From: an uncultured Clostridia bacterium
GTDB taxonomy: Bacteria > Bacillota > Clostridia > Oscillospirales > Oscillospiraceae
Assembly (NCBI GenBank): GCA_946539175.1
Contig: CAMNHH010000059.1
Coordinates: forward strand, 1-12,461
Length of the DNA stretch: 12,461 nt
Direction of reading: 5' to 3'
The notes beneath the pieces were generated by a model, which had not been told where the DNA came from, ran no database searches, and saw only the letters and a program-made list of their open reading frames with translations. Numbering within the stretch: position 1 is the stretch's first letter; every line of letters begins with the position of its first letter. Positions 1-5,493 of the stretch are shown here, piece by piece. A program made the position numbers and the translations under genes.

Positions 1-232
1 GCATTGATTCATAAAACCAATCATACGAATATTAGATTGAAGGGTTCGAAAGCGTGCAGCAGATCGGACGTCCAGGTGACCGGCGGTGTGTTCCGGGAAC
101 GGATGGACCTTGACAGGCGTTATCTTCTGGAGCTGGATTCCCAGTGCCTGCTTCAGAATTTCTATCTCGAAGCCGGAATTCTCATGCCGGGCCTCCGGGT
201 GGTAATTGTCTCCGAGCTGGCCAGGTGCCAGA
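1..232 (+). pseudogene. N-terminal remnant of a GH127 (DUF1680) beta-L-arabinofuranosidase-like gene
   Basis: Frame 1 (TTG at 4, or entering from upstream) encodes about 75 residues that read like the start of DUF1680/GH127 proteins. The segment from base 64 to about 190 gives VTGGVFRERMDL, RRYLLELDS and LLQNFYLEAGI. This follows the family pattern of a gap-free helix with R-YLL-L followed by LL-NF-EAG. The family normally continues into a conserved HWGW/GHFLGHWLS core with the catalytic residues. That part is absent, and after about base 225 the frame turns into low-complexity sequence where the pyrG remnant begins in another frame. GH127 enzymes cut beta-L-arabinofuranosyl linkages in plant arabinans and extensins. 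The first 60 bases are AT-richer than the rest. Assignment is from motif memory, so the family is moderately sure; that it is a non-functional fragment is more certain. Confidence 0.6.
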
Positions 233-448
233 CTTTGAACGATGGACGCCTTGCCGCCGGTCAGACCGGGGCTGGTGCTCTGCGGCCAATCCCCGGACGG
301 GCAGCCGGTGGAAGCGGTGGAGCTGCGGGAGCACCCCTTCTGTGTGGGGATTCAGTATCATCTGCAGTTCAAATTCCGTCCCAACCGGTCCCCCCTGTTT
401 CTGGGCTTCCTGCGGGCGGTCTTGATCCGTGCCGGACAGTACAAATGA
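233..448 (+). pseudogene. pyrG: C-terminal remnant of CTP synthase
   Basis: Frame 2 from about base 242 to the TGA at 446-448 matches the end of the glutamine amidotransferase domain of CTP synthase. It reads GLVLCGQSPDG, then VEAVELREHPFCVGIQYH, then FKFRPNRSPLFLGFLRA. Intact enzymes are about 530-550 residues; only the last 65 or so are here. The catalytic triad motif in this stretch is normally H-P-E. Here the histidine (359-361) is kept, but proline became leucine (362-364) and glutamate became glutamine (365-367), so even this piece has lost an active-site residue. One proline/histidine of the usual RP-HPLF stretch is also gone. It directly follows the GH127 remnant in a different frame, with no start codon or ribosome site of its own. 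CTP synthase is usually essential, so a working copy is expected elsewhere. Confidence 0.8.
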
Positions 449-656
449 CACGCTTGCGGGAGAAAAAAGCGCCCGGGCAAGGACAGCTTCTGAAAAAACC
501 GTTGAAAAATGAAGCCGGGTTTCGTAAAATGTAACTACGGACGCAGATCGCGAAGGCGGGAGGCCGGGAAAAAGCGGCCATGATACTGACAGGAGCTGAG
601 GAGCCGCGGGTCCTCAAGACCATCGGGGGCAACAAGAGCGCCATTGAAGCGCCGAT
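449..656 (+). other. No recognisable gene; debris between two remnants
   Basis: About 200 bases without a convincing gene. Frame 1 is open on both sides of a TAA at 532-534 and gives a lysine/arginine-rich stretch (after the stop: LRTQIAKAGGREKAAMILTG), which has the look of former coding sequence, but I cannot name the family. No promoter, hairpin terminator or ribosome site stands out. It probably belongs to the same decayed block. Confidence 0.4.
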
Positions 657-833
657 TCGCGAAAAGGCCACGAAACAATCACGGGGAAGGCGCTCTGCGC
701 CCTGGCCCGGATGCCGTACAGATATCCCAACGCGGCGCCCATCCCCGGCTCCGGGAACAGGGAGCGGACTGTCGAAACGCTCAATCCCGCAAAGCTCGCG
801 TTGCGCGGCGAGGAATTTACCGCTGAAGGAGGA
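657..833 (+). pseudogene. C-terminal remnant of an aldo/keto reductase
   Basis: Frame 3 from about 690 to 825 reads ALCALARMPYRYPNAAPIPG, then SGNRERTVETLNPAKLAL and RGEEFTAEGG. This fits the last beta-strand and helix of aldo/keto reductases, where PIPG-S/T-x-x-x-R/E-R contacts the NADP(H) 2'-phosphate and the following helix has E-N-L-A-A and L-T-EE. Intact members are about 280-330 residues with a catalytic Asp-Tyr-Lys-His tetrad; none of that is present here. The stretch upstream (660-690) is only weakly like the family. The remnant has lost its stop codon and runs in frame through the ribosome site of araD into the araD start, so no separate end can be set. Confidence 0.65.
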
Positions 834-839
834 ATCATC

Positions 840-1379
840 ATGCTTGAACAATTGAAACAAACGGTTCTGGAGGCCAATCTGGAGCTTCCCAGGTACGGCC
901 TGGTCACCTTCACCAGGGCAACGTCTCCGGGATCGACCGGGAAAGCGGTCTGGTTGTCATCAAGCCCTCCGGGGTGCCCTACGAGGGCATGACGGCGGAG
1001 GACATGGTGGTCGTGGATCTGGAGGGCAAGGTGGCGGAGGGCAAGTGGAAGCCCAGCTCCGACACCCCCACCCACGTGGAGCTGTACAAGGCCTTCCCCA
1101 ATCTGGGCGGCATCGTCCACACCCATTCCAGCTACGCCACCTCCTGGGCCCAGGCGGGCCGGGACGTTCCCTGCTACGGCACCACCCACGCGGACTGCTT
1201 CTACGGGGACGTGCCCTGCCTGCGCTGCCTGACCAGGGAAGAAATTGAAGAAGCCTATGAGAAAAACACCGGGCTTCTGATCGTCTCCGAATTCGCAAGA
1301 CTGGGGAAGGACCCGAAGGCCGTCCCCGGCTGCCTGTGCAAGAACCACGGCCCCTTCGCCTGGGCCAAGAACGCCTGCG
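840..1379 (+). pseudogene. araD: Frameshifted, 3'-truncated L-ribulose-5-phosphate 4-epimerase
   Basis: An ATG at 840 follows AGGAGG (827-832) with 7-base spacing. The protein starts MLEQLKQTVLEANLELPRYG, a class II aldolase/AraD N-terminus. Near base 917 one base is missing: frame 3 gives TFTRATSPGS where the family has T-W-G-N-V-S-G-I-D, and the correct sequence resumes in frame 2 as VIKPSGVPYEGM. The rest matches AraD closely: SSDTPTHVELYKAFP, GGIVHTHSSYATSWAQAG (zinc-binding H-T-H), GTTHADCFYGDVPC (third zinc-ligand region) and LCKNHGPFAW. The family is about 230 residues; here homology stops after FAWAKNA near 1375, so roughly the last 50 residues are missing and are replaced by LacI-like DNA. 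AraD interconverts L-ribulose-5-phosphate and D-xylulose-5-phosphate in arabinose use. Frameshift plus truncation make a working product unlikely. Confidence 0.88.
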
Positions 1380-1553
1380 CTGCAGGCGATAGCGGAGGCG
1401 CCGGGCATCTCCCCCGGCACGGTATCCAAAGCCATCAACCATTCCGAGGGTCCGGCCGAGGCGGCCCGGGAGCGGCTCCCGCGAAAGGCCGGAGCGCCGC
1501 AGTCCAACGGAATCCGACGGATCCGGGCAAAGACGGCGAAACCCGCCTATTGA
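1380..1553 (+). pseudogene. Helix-turn-helix remnant of a LacI-family regulator
   Basis: In frame 3 directly after the araD break, the DNA encodes LQAIAEAPGISPGTVSKAIN followed by HSEGPAEAARERL. This is the LacI-family DNA-binding domain: L-x-x-I-A-x-x-A-G-V-S-x-x-T-V-S-x-x-I/L-N, then the hinge-side helix with TRERV. The second alanine of the usual AAG is a proline here, which would disturb the first helix. After residue 34 or so the sequence becomes KAGAPQSNGIRR, a degraded echo of the usual A-x-x-L-x-Y-x-P-N. It stops at TGA 1551-1553, so the sugar-binding domain (about 270 residues) is absent. There is no start codon; the junction with araD lies within the bases around 1372-1385. Confidence 0.78.
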
Positions 1554-1578
1554 CTCCCCCTCTCTTTCTCCGTATCAT
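1550..1578 (+). promoter_or_regulatory. Sigma-A-type promoter for the flavodoxin operon
   Basis: TTGACT (1550-1555) and TATCAT (1573-1578) each match the consensus at five of six positions with an exact 17-base spacer. Transcription would start near 1585. The -35 box overlaps the stop codon of the LacI remnant. A GC-rich possible hairpin (CTGCGC 1591-1596, GCGCAG 1606-1611) lies in the leader. Confidence 0.65.
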
Positions 1579-1657
1579 AACGGCGATAAACTGCGCGGCG
1601 CGGCGGCGCAGCGTCAGTTCCGCATCAACCTGATTGCATGACAGGAGGCCAACACGA

Positions 1658-2140
1658 ATGAGCAAGGTTTTAGTCGCGTATTTTTCTGCCGGCGGCGTCA
1701 CCGCAAGACTGGCCGCGGAGCTTGCGGCCGCGGAATCCGCCGACCTTTTCGAGATCGTGCCGGCGCAGCGTTACAGTCCCGCCGATCTTGACTGGACCAA
1801 CAAGCAGTCCCGCAGCACAGTGGAGATGTCCGACCCGGATTGCCGTCCCCCGATCATCGGCAAGCCGGAGGATCTGGGCCAATATGAGCTGGTGTTCCTG
1901 GGCTTCCCGATCTGGTGGGGCCGGGAGCCCAGCGTCGTGGATACCTTTCTGACGGAGCTGGATTTCAGGGGGAAGCGCATCGTTCCCTTCTGCAGCTCCG
2001 GCGGCAGCGGCATCGGCAGAACCGCGGACCGCATCCGCTCGCTGGTGGGGGAAGGCGTCACGGTGGACGAGGGCAGGCGGATCGGCGGCGAGGTATCCGC
2101 GGCGGATCTGAAGCTCTGGATGGAGGGACTGCTGCGATGA
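1658..2140 (+). CDS. Flavodoxin family protein
   Basis: This 160-residue protein is probably a cytoplasmic FMN-binding electron carrier or a flavodoxin-like oxidoreductase. It starts MSKVLVAYFSAGGVTARLA, a first beta-strand followed by the FMN phosphate loop (residues 9-17). Later it has the YELVFLGFPIWWGREP segment, where the W-W loop packs on the flavin, and CSSGGSGIGRT before the last strand. This pattern fits the Flavodoxin_4 group (PF12682), which usually has 150-180 residues, so it looks complete. The ATG at 1658 follows AGGAGG (1643-1648) with good spacing; the frame is open further upstream but has no better start. The stop overlaps the start of the next gene (ATGA), implying translational coupling to the nitroreductase. 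Its redox partner is not visible from sequence. Confidence 0.88.
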   Translation: MSKVLVAYFSAGGVTARLAAELAAAESADLFEIVPAQRYSPADLDWTNKQSRSTVEMSDPDCRPPIIGKPEDLGQYELVFLGFPIWWGREPSVVDTFLTELDFRGKRIVPFCSSGGSGIGRTADRIRSLVGEGVTVDEGRRIGGEVSAADLKLWMEGLLR

Positions 2141-2976
2141 ACCGAATGGAAGCGATCCAACACAGGCGGAGCGTTCGCACCTTCGACGGAGCCGGACTCC
2201 GCCCCGAGGAAGCGGAGCAGCTCCTGGCCTTTGCGGACACGCAAAAAAATCCCTACGGTCTGCCCATCCGCTGGAAGCTCCTCAACGCCCGGGAGCACGG
2301 GCTGAGCAGCCCCGTCATCGTCGGCGCGGAGCTCTACATTGCGGGCAAGATGCGCCGCGCGCCCCATGCCGAGGAGGCCTTCGGCTACAGCTTTGAAAAC
2401 GTCGTCCTGTTTGCGGAAAGCCTCGGTCTCGGCACCACCTGGATCGCCGGGACGATGAATCGGGAGGCCTTTGAGCGGGCCATGGAGCTTTCGGAGGATG
2501 AGGTGATGCCCTGCGTCAGTCCCGTGGGCCGCCCCGCCAAGCGCATGTCCCTGCGGGAAACCATGATGCGAAAGGGCGTCAAGGCAGACAGCCGCCTCGC
2601 CTTCGAGGAGCTGTTCTTTGACGGCTCCTTCGACAAGCCCCTCACAAAGGCCGGCGCCGGTCCCCTCTATGCGGTGCTGAACGCCGTGCGGCTCGCGCCC
2701 TCCGCAGTCAACAAGCAGCCCTGGCGCTGCCTCTGCCGGGACGGCTGGGTCCATTTCTACGAGAAGCGCAGCAAGGGCTACGTCTCCGCAGACGGCTGGG
2801 ATCTGCAGAAGGTGGACCTGGGGATCGCCCTTTGCCATTTTGAGCTGGCAGCCGTGGAATGCGGCCTCAAGCCCTCCTTTGTGCTCCGGGATCCCGCGCT
2901 GCCGAAGCTGGAGCCGCTGCAGTACATTGCCTCCTGGCGTGTGGAATCGCCCGCGCCCGGCGTGGGGCGCGAATGA
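2137..2976 (+). CDS. Nitroreductase-family FMN protein (TM1586-like)
   Basis: A 279-residue protein likely to bind FMN and reduce nitro or quinone compounds with NAD(P)H; the natural substrate is unknown. The N-terminus MNRMEAIQHRRSVRTFDG carries the R-R-S-V-R-x-F motif that binds the flavin phosphate. The middle has GYSFENVVLFAESLGLGTTW, the helix and loop that pack on FMN. The second half repeats the fold with LNAVRLAPSAVNKQPW and VDLGIALCHFELAA. Two nitroreductase-like halves in one chain of this length match the TM1586-type group (PF14512), where one chain forms a pseudo-dimer. Translation starts within the stop of the flavodoxin gene (ATGA), so the two are made together. The pair may work as electron carrier and reductase, which is an inference. 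The gene ends just before a strong hairpin. Confidence 0.85.
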   Translation: MNRMEAIQHRRSVRTFDGAGLRPEEAEQLLAFADTQKNPYGLPIRWKLLNAREHGLSSPVIVGAELYIAGKMRRAPHAEEAFGYSFENVVLFAESLGLGTTWIAGTMNREAFERAMELSEDEVMPCVSPVGRPAKRMSLRETMMRKGVKADSRLAFEELFFDGSFDKPLTKAGAGPLYAVLNAVRLAPSAVNKQPWRCLCRDGWVHFYEKRSKGYVSADGWDLQKVDLGIALCHFELAAVECGLKPSFVLRDPALPKLEPLQYIASWRVESPAPGVGRE

Positions 2977-2979
2977 CAG

Positions 2980-3021
2980 AAAGGCCCGGGGCGGACGCTG
3001 ACGCGTCCGCCCCGGGCCTTT
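2980..3021. terminator. Bidirectional hairpin terminator between convergent operons
   Basis: A perfect 19-bp inverted repeat (2980-2998 and 3003-3021) encloses a 4-base loop. The arms begin with AAA and end with TTT, so both strands get a GC-rich stem ending in a short U run. It lies in the 55-base gap between the nitroreductase stop and the kinase stop, as expected for a shared terminator. The U runs are only three long, so efficiency is uncertain. Confidence 0.85.
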
Positions 3022-3031
3022 CCGGTTCCGT

Positions 3032-4675
3032 TCAGTTCTGTTCCTCCGCCGGGAAACGGAGGGTCACGGTGGTGCCCTGATCCGGGACGCTCTCCAGGCT
3101 CAGCTGGGCCTTGTGGAGCTGGGCGCCGTGCTTGACGATGGACAGGCCCAGACCCGTGCCGCCGATCTGCTTGGAGTGGCTCTTGTCCACCCGGTAGAAG
3201 CGCTCGAAGACCCGCTCCTGGGCGGCCTCCGGGATACCGATGCCCGTATCCGCCACCGAAAGCACCGGCTGTCCGCCGTTGACGCCCACCGTCACCGTGA
3301 CGCTGCCGCCGGGGCGGTTGTACTTGACGGCGTTGTCCGCCAGATTGTAGACCATCTCGCTCAGCAGCTGCCACAGGCCCGTGACCCTGGCGGGGCCGCC
3401 CTCCAGCCGCAGGCTGACCTGCTGTCGGTCCGCGGTGTTCTGCAGACTGTCCACCACCTCCCGGCTCAGAGCGTAGAGATCCACCGGCTCCATGGGCGGA
3501 AGCTGGGCGTTTTCGTCCAGCTTGGAGAGCTTGATGATGTCGTCCACCAGGGCGATCATCCGCTGGGCCTCCCGGTGGATGTTCTGAGAGAAGTCCACCA
3601 CGGTCTCCGGGGGCACGATTCCCTGGGCCATCAGCTCCGCGAAGCCGGAAATGGAGGTCAGGGGAGTCTTCAGCTCATGGGACACGTTGGCGGAGAACTC
3701 CCGCCGCAGCTGCTCCCGCTGCTCCCGCTCCGTCACGTCCATCCACAGCAGCACCGCGCCCACCAGCTGCTTCCGGGAGAACACCGGGCTGGCGATCAGC
3801 TGCCAGCTTCTGCCGTCCCGTTCCAGCACGGCGGAGGCCCGATCTCCGGTCAGGGCCGATTCCACCGCCTCCCTGGTGATGGGGTCGGCGCTTTCCAGCA
3901 GATTCTCCTCGGGCTGAAGGTTCAGAATCCGCTGTGCCGCGGCGTTGGCGATCCGCACGCTGCCGCTGCGATGCAGCAGCAGAAAGCCCTCCCGCATATT
4001 GTCGGTCAGGGCGGAGAACTCCTTCTGCCGCAGATGCAGGGTCTCCAGCTGCTCGTCGATGGTCAGCCGCTGCTCCTGGAGCCTGGAAACCAGGGGGGCC
4101 AGCTCCTTATAGGTTTTGATCTGCTCCGGCCGATCCAGGTCCAGCTCGTTGATCGGCTGGACGATCTGGCTGGCGGCCCGGAAGGACAGCGCGCCGGAGA
4201 GGGTCAGCACCAGCACGAAGACCCAGAGCACCGGGCTTACGGTGATCAGGGCCGCCCACACCGCGCTGACCGGCAGCGCCAGCCGCACGACGGTGCCGTC
4301 CTCCAGCCGCTGGGCGTAATACATGGTGGTGACGCCCTCGCTGTCGGAGCTGCGGATGGCGCTGCCGGAGCCCTCCGCCAGGGCGGCGCTGACCTCCGCC
4401 AGCTCCCGCTGGTTGGGCAGCTCCCGCTGCTGGGTGTCGTAGAGCACGCCGCCCTCCGCGTCGATCCAGGTGACCTGCTTTTCCGGCGACAGCTGTCTCA
4501 GATAGTCCTCGCCGCAGATCTGCAGGCCCTCCGCCACATATAAGGTCTCCTGCTTCAGGGTCTGAGCGGCCTCGTCCAGATTCTGCCGGTACTGCAGGCC
4601 GAAAAACAGAGCGGTACACAGGACCAGCGCCAGGATCCCGCAGAGGAAGGAATAGCGAAAGATTTTCCCGGTCAT
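3032..4675 (-). CDS. phoR: PhoR-like membrane sensor histidine kinase
   Basis: A 547-residue kinase that likely senses phosphate state and phosphorylates the regulator encoded just before it. A first membrane helix spans about residues 7-28, and an extracellular sensor of about 110 residues leads to a second helix at about 141-165. A short linker and a PAS-like domain (about 218-315: NMREGFLLLHRSG, then AAAQRIL) follow. The dimerisation helix contains FSANVSHELKTPLTSISGF, with phospho-acceptor His333. The ATPase domain has the N box NLADNAVKYN (444-453), DTGIGIP (476-482), FERFYRVDKSHS and GGTGLGLSIVKH (505-516). All catalytic motifs are intact, and order and length fit PhoR. The start overlaps the regulator's stop by 4 bases. 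Naming it PhoR rests on architecture plus the adjacent Pi transporter and Pho boxes; other PAS kinases of this class look alike. Confidence 0.85.
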   Translation of the reverse strand: MTGKIFRYSFLCGILALVLCTALFFGLQYRQNLDEAAQTLKQETLYVAEGLQICGEDYLRQLSPEKQVTWIDAEGGVLYDTQQRELPNQRELAEVSAALAEGSGSAIRSSDSEGVTTMYYAQRLEDGTVVRLALPVSAVWAALITVSPVLWVFVLVLTLSGALSFRAASQIVQPINELDLDRPEQIKTYKELAPLVSRLQEQRLTIDEQLETLHLRQKEFSALTDNMREGFLLLHRSGSVRIANAAAQRILNLQPEENLLESADPITREAVESALTGDRASAVLERDGRSWQLIASPVFSRKQLVGAVLLWMDVTEREQREQLRREFSANVSHELKTPLTSISGFAELMAQGIVPPETVVDFSQNIHREAQRMIALVDDIIKLSKLDENAQLPPMEPVDLYALSREVVDSLQNTADRQQVSLRLEGGPARVTGLWQLLSEMVYNLADNAVKYNRPGGSVTVTVGVNGGQPVLSVADTGIGIPEAAQERVFERFYRVDKSHSKQIGGTGLGLSIVKHGAQLHKAQLSLESVPDQGTTVTLRFPAEEQN

Positions 4676-5349
4676 TTGATCTCCTCCGGGATGCGATATC
4701 CCACGCCCCGGACGGTTTCAATATAGCCGCCCGCCTCGCCCAGCTTGGCCCGCAGGGTGCGGATGTGGACGTCCAGGGTCCGGTTCTCCCGCTCGACGGC
4801 CAAATCCCAGACCTTGTCCATCAGAATGGAGCGGGTCAGCACCCGGCCCCTGGCCTCCAGCAGCAGCTGCAGCAGCAGGAACTCCTTGTAGGTCAGCGCG
4901 ACCTTCTCTCCCTTCACCGTGACCTGGTGACGGGCCGGGCAGACCCACAGGCAGCCCACCCGGTATTCCGGCTCCGCGCTCTCCGGTCTGGCCCGCCGCA
5001 GCACCGCCCGGACCCGGGCCGTCAGCTCCATCATGCCAAAGGGCTTGGAGATATAGTCGTCGGCCCCCAGATCCAGGCCGTAGGCCCGGTCGTATTCCGT
5101 ATTCTTGGCAGTTAACATAATCACAGGCAGCGTTCGGGTGTCCGCCTCCGCCCGCAGCTTGGAAAGCACGGAAAGGCCGTCCTCCTGGGGCAGCATAATA
5201 TCCAGCAGCACCAGCTCCGGCAGACGGAGCCGGACAGCGGCCCAGAACTCACTGGGCAGGGCAAAGCCCTGGGCCTCGAAGCCCTGGCTCTGCAGGGCGT
5301 AGACCACCAGCTTGCGAATGCTGTCGTCGTCCTCCAACAGATAGATCAT
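4672..5349 (-). CDS. phoP: PhoP/PhoB-like (OmpR-family) response regulator
   Basis: A 225-residue DNA-binding regulator. The receiver domain (1-118) has the acidic pair in LLEDDDS (residues 5-9), phospho-acceptor Asp50 in LLDIMLP, Thr80 and Lys102 in SKPFG. The winged-helix domain (about 128-221) has the family signatures LTYKEFLLLQLLLE and RTLDVHIRTLRAKLG, ending VRGVGYRI. The length is typical. I chose the ATG at 5349, because GAGGTG lies 5-10 bases upstream and the beta-strand MIYLLED begins there; a start nine codons earlier would have no such site. It overlaps the kinase gene by 4 bases. Divergent from it lie the Na/Pi symporter gene and TTTAAC repeats typical of PhoP targets, which supports a phosphate role. 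It could instead serve another signal, as the family is very large. Confidence 0.88.
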   Translation of the reverse strand: MIYLLEDDDSIRKLVVYALQSQGFEAQGFALPSEFWAAVRLRLPELVLLDIMLPQEDGLSVLSKLRAEADTRTLPVIMLTAKNTEYDRAYGLDLGADDYISKPFGMMELTARVRAVLRRARPESAEPEYRVGCLWVCPARHQVTVKGEKVALTYKEFLLLQLLLEARGRVLTRSILMDKVWDLAVERENRTLDVHIRTLRAKLGEAGGYIETVRGVGYRIPEEIK

Positions 5350-5367
5350 TGTCTCACCTCGACGTAA

Positions 5368-5376
5368 GTATACCAT
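5368..5376 (-). promoter_or_regulatory. Extended -10 promoter for the two-component operon
   Basis: Read on the - strand this is TGGTATACT: a TATACT -10 box (five of six) with the TG of an extended -10. No good -35 box is seen 17 bases upstream, which fits an extended -10 or activated promoter. Transcription would start near 5361, about 12 bases before the regulator's ATG. The TTTAAC repeats lie about 50-65 bases upstream of that start, so feedback control is possible. Confidence 0.55.
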
Positions 5377-5410
5377 ATTTGTCCCGGAAAGGCCAGCGCG
5401 GATTTTGAGA

Positions 5411-5450
5411 TTTAACGCAGATTTAACGCAATTCAGGTGGAGGACTTAAC
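5411..5450 (+). promoter_or_regulatory. Candidate Pho box (PhoP-binding direct repeats)
   Basis: TTTAAC occurs at 5411-5416 and 5422-5427, exactly 11 bases apart and within a repeated AGATTTAACGC unit. CTTAAC follows at 5445-5450, near the next-but-one 11-base step. Firmicute PhoP binds TT(A/T)AAC(A)-like hexamers repeated every 11 bases or so, at about -20 to -60 from regulated starts. Here the sites fall at about -62, -51 and -28 relative to the symporter's predicted start. The step at 5433 is degenerate. Confidence 0.7.
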
Positions 5451-5460
5451 CTGGAGCGGA

Positions 5461-5466
5461 TATGAT
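5461..5466 (+). promoter_or_regulatory. -10 box of the Na/Pi symporter promoter
   Basis: TATGAT matches the -10 consensus at five of six positions. The hexamer 17 bases upstream (TGGAGG, 5438-5443) is a poor -35. A good -10 with no -35 but with activator repeats upstream is the usual layout of PhoP-activated promoters. The ATG of the symporter is about 22 bases past the predicted start, after the ribosome site AGAGGTGA (5482-5489). Confidence 0.55.
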
Positions 5467-5493
5467 AACGGGAGATAAGAAAGAGGTGAAAGT

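Noticed and set aside
614..1507. A 297-residue - strand open frame across the remnant region
   Set aside because: The + strand carries AraD and LacI motifs; the - strand product has no recognisable motif.
1..1553. Integron-like cassette array or insertion sequence
   Set aside because: No integrase, attC-like repeats, terminal inverted repeats or target duplications were seen around the fragments.
1771..2838. A 355-residue - strand open frame over flavodoxin and nitroreductase
   Set aside because: Antisense shadow of two well-supported genes.
3113..4543. A 476-residue open frame on the + strand across the kinase gene
   Set aside because: Shadow of the histidine kinase; composition (His, Gln, Pro, Gly) is that of reversed GC-rich coding DNA, and the kinase motifs on the - strand are intact.
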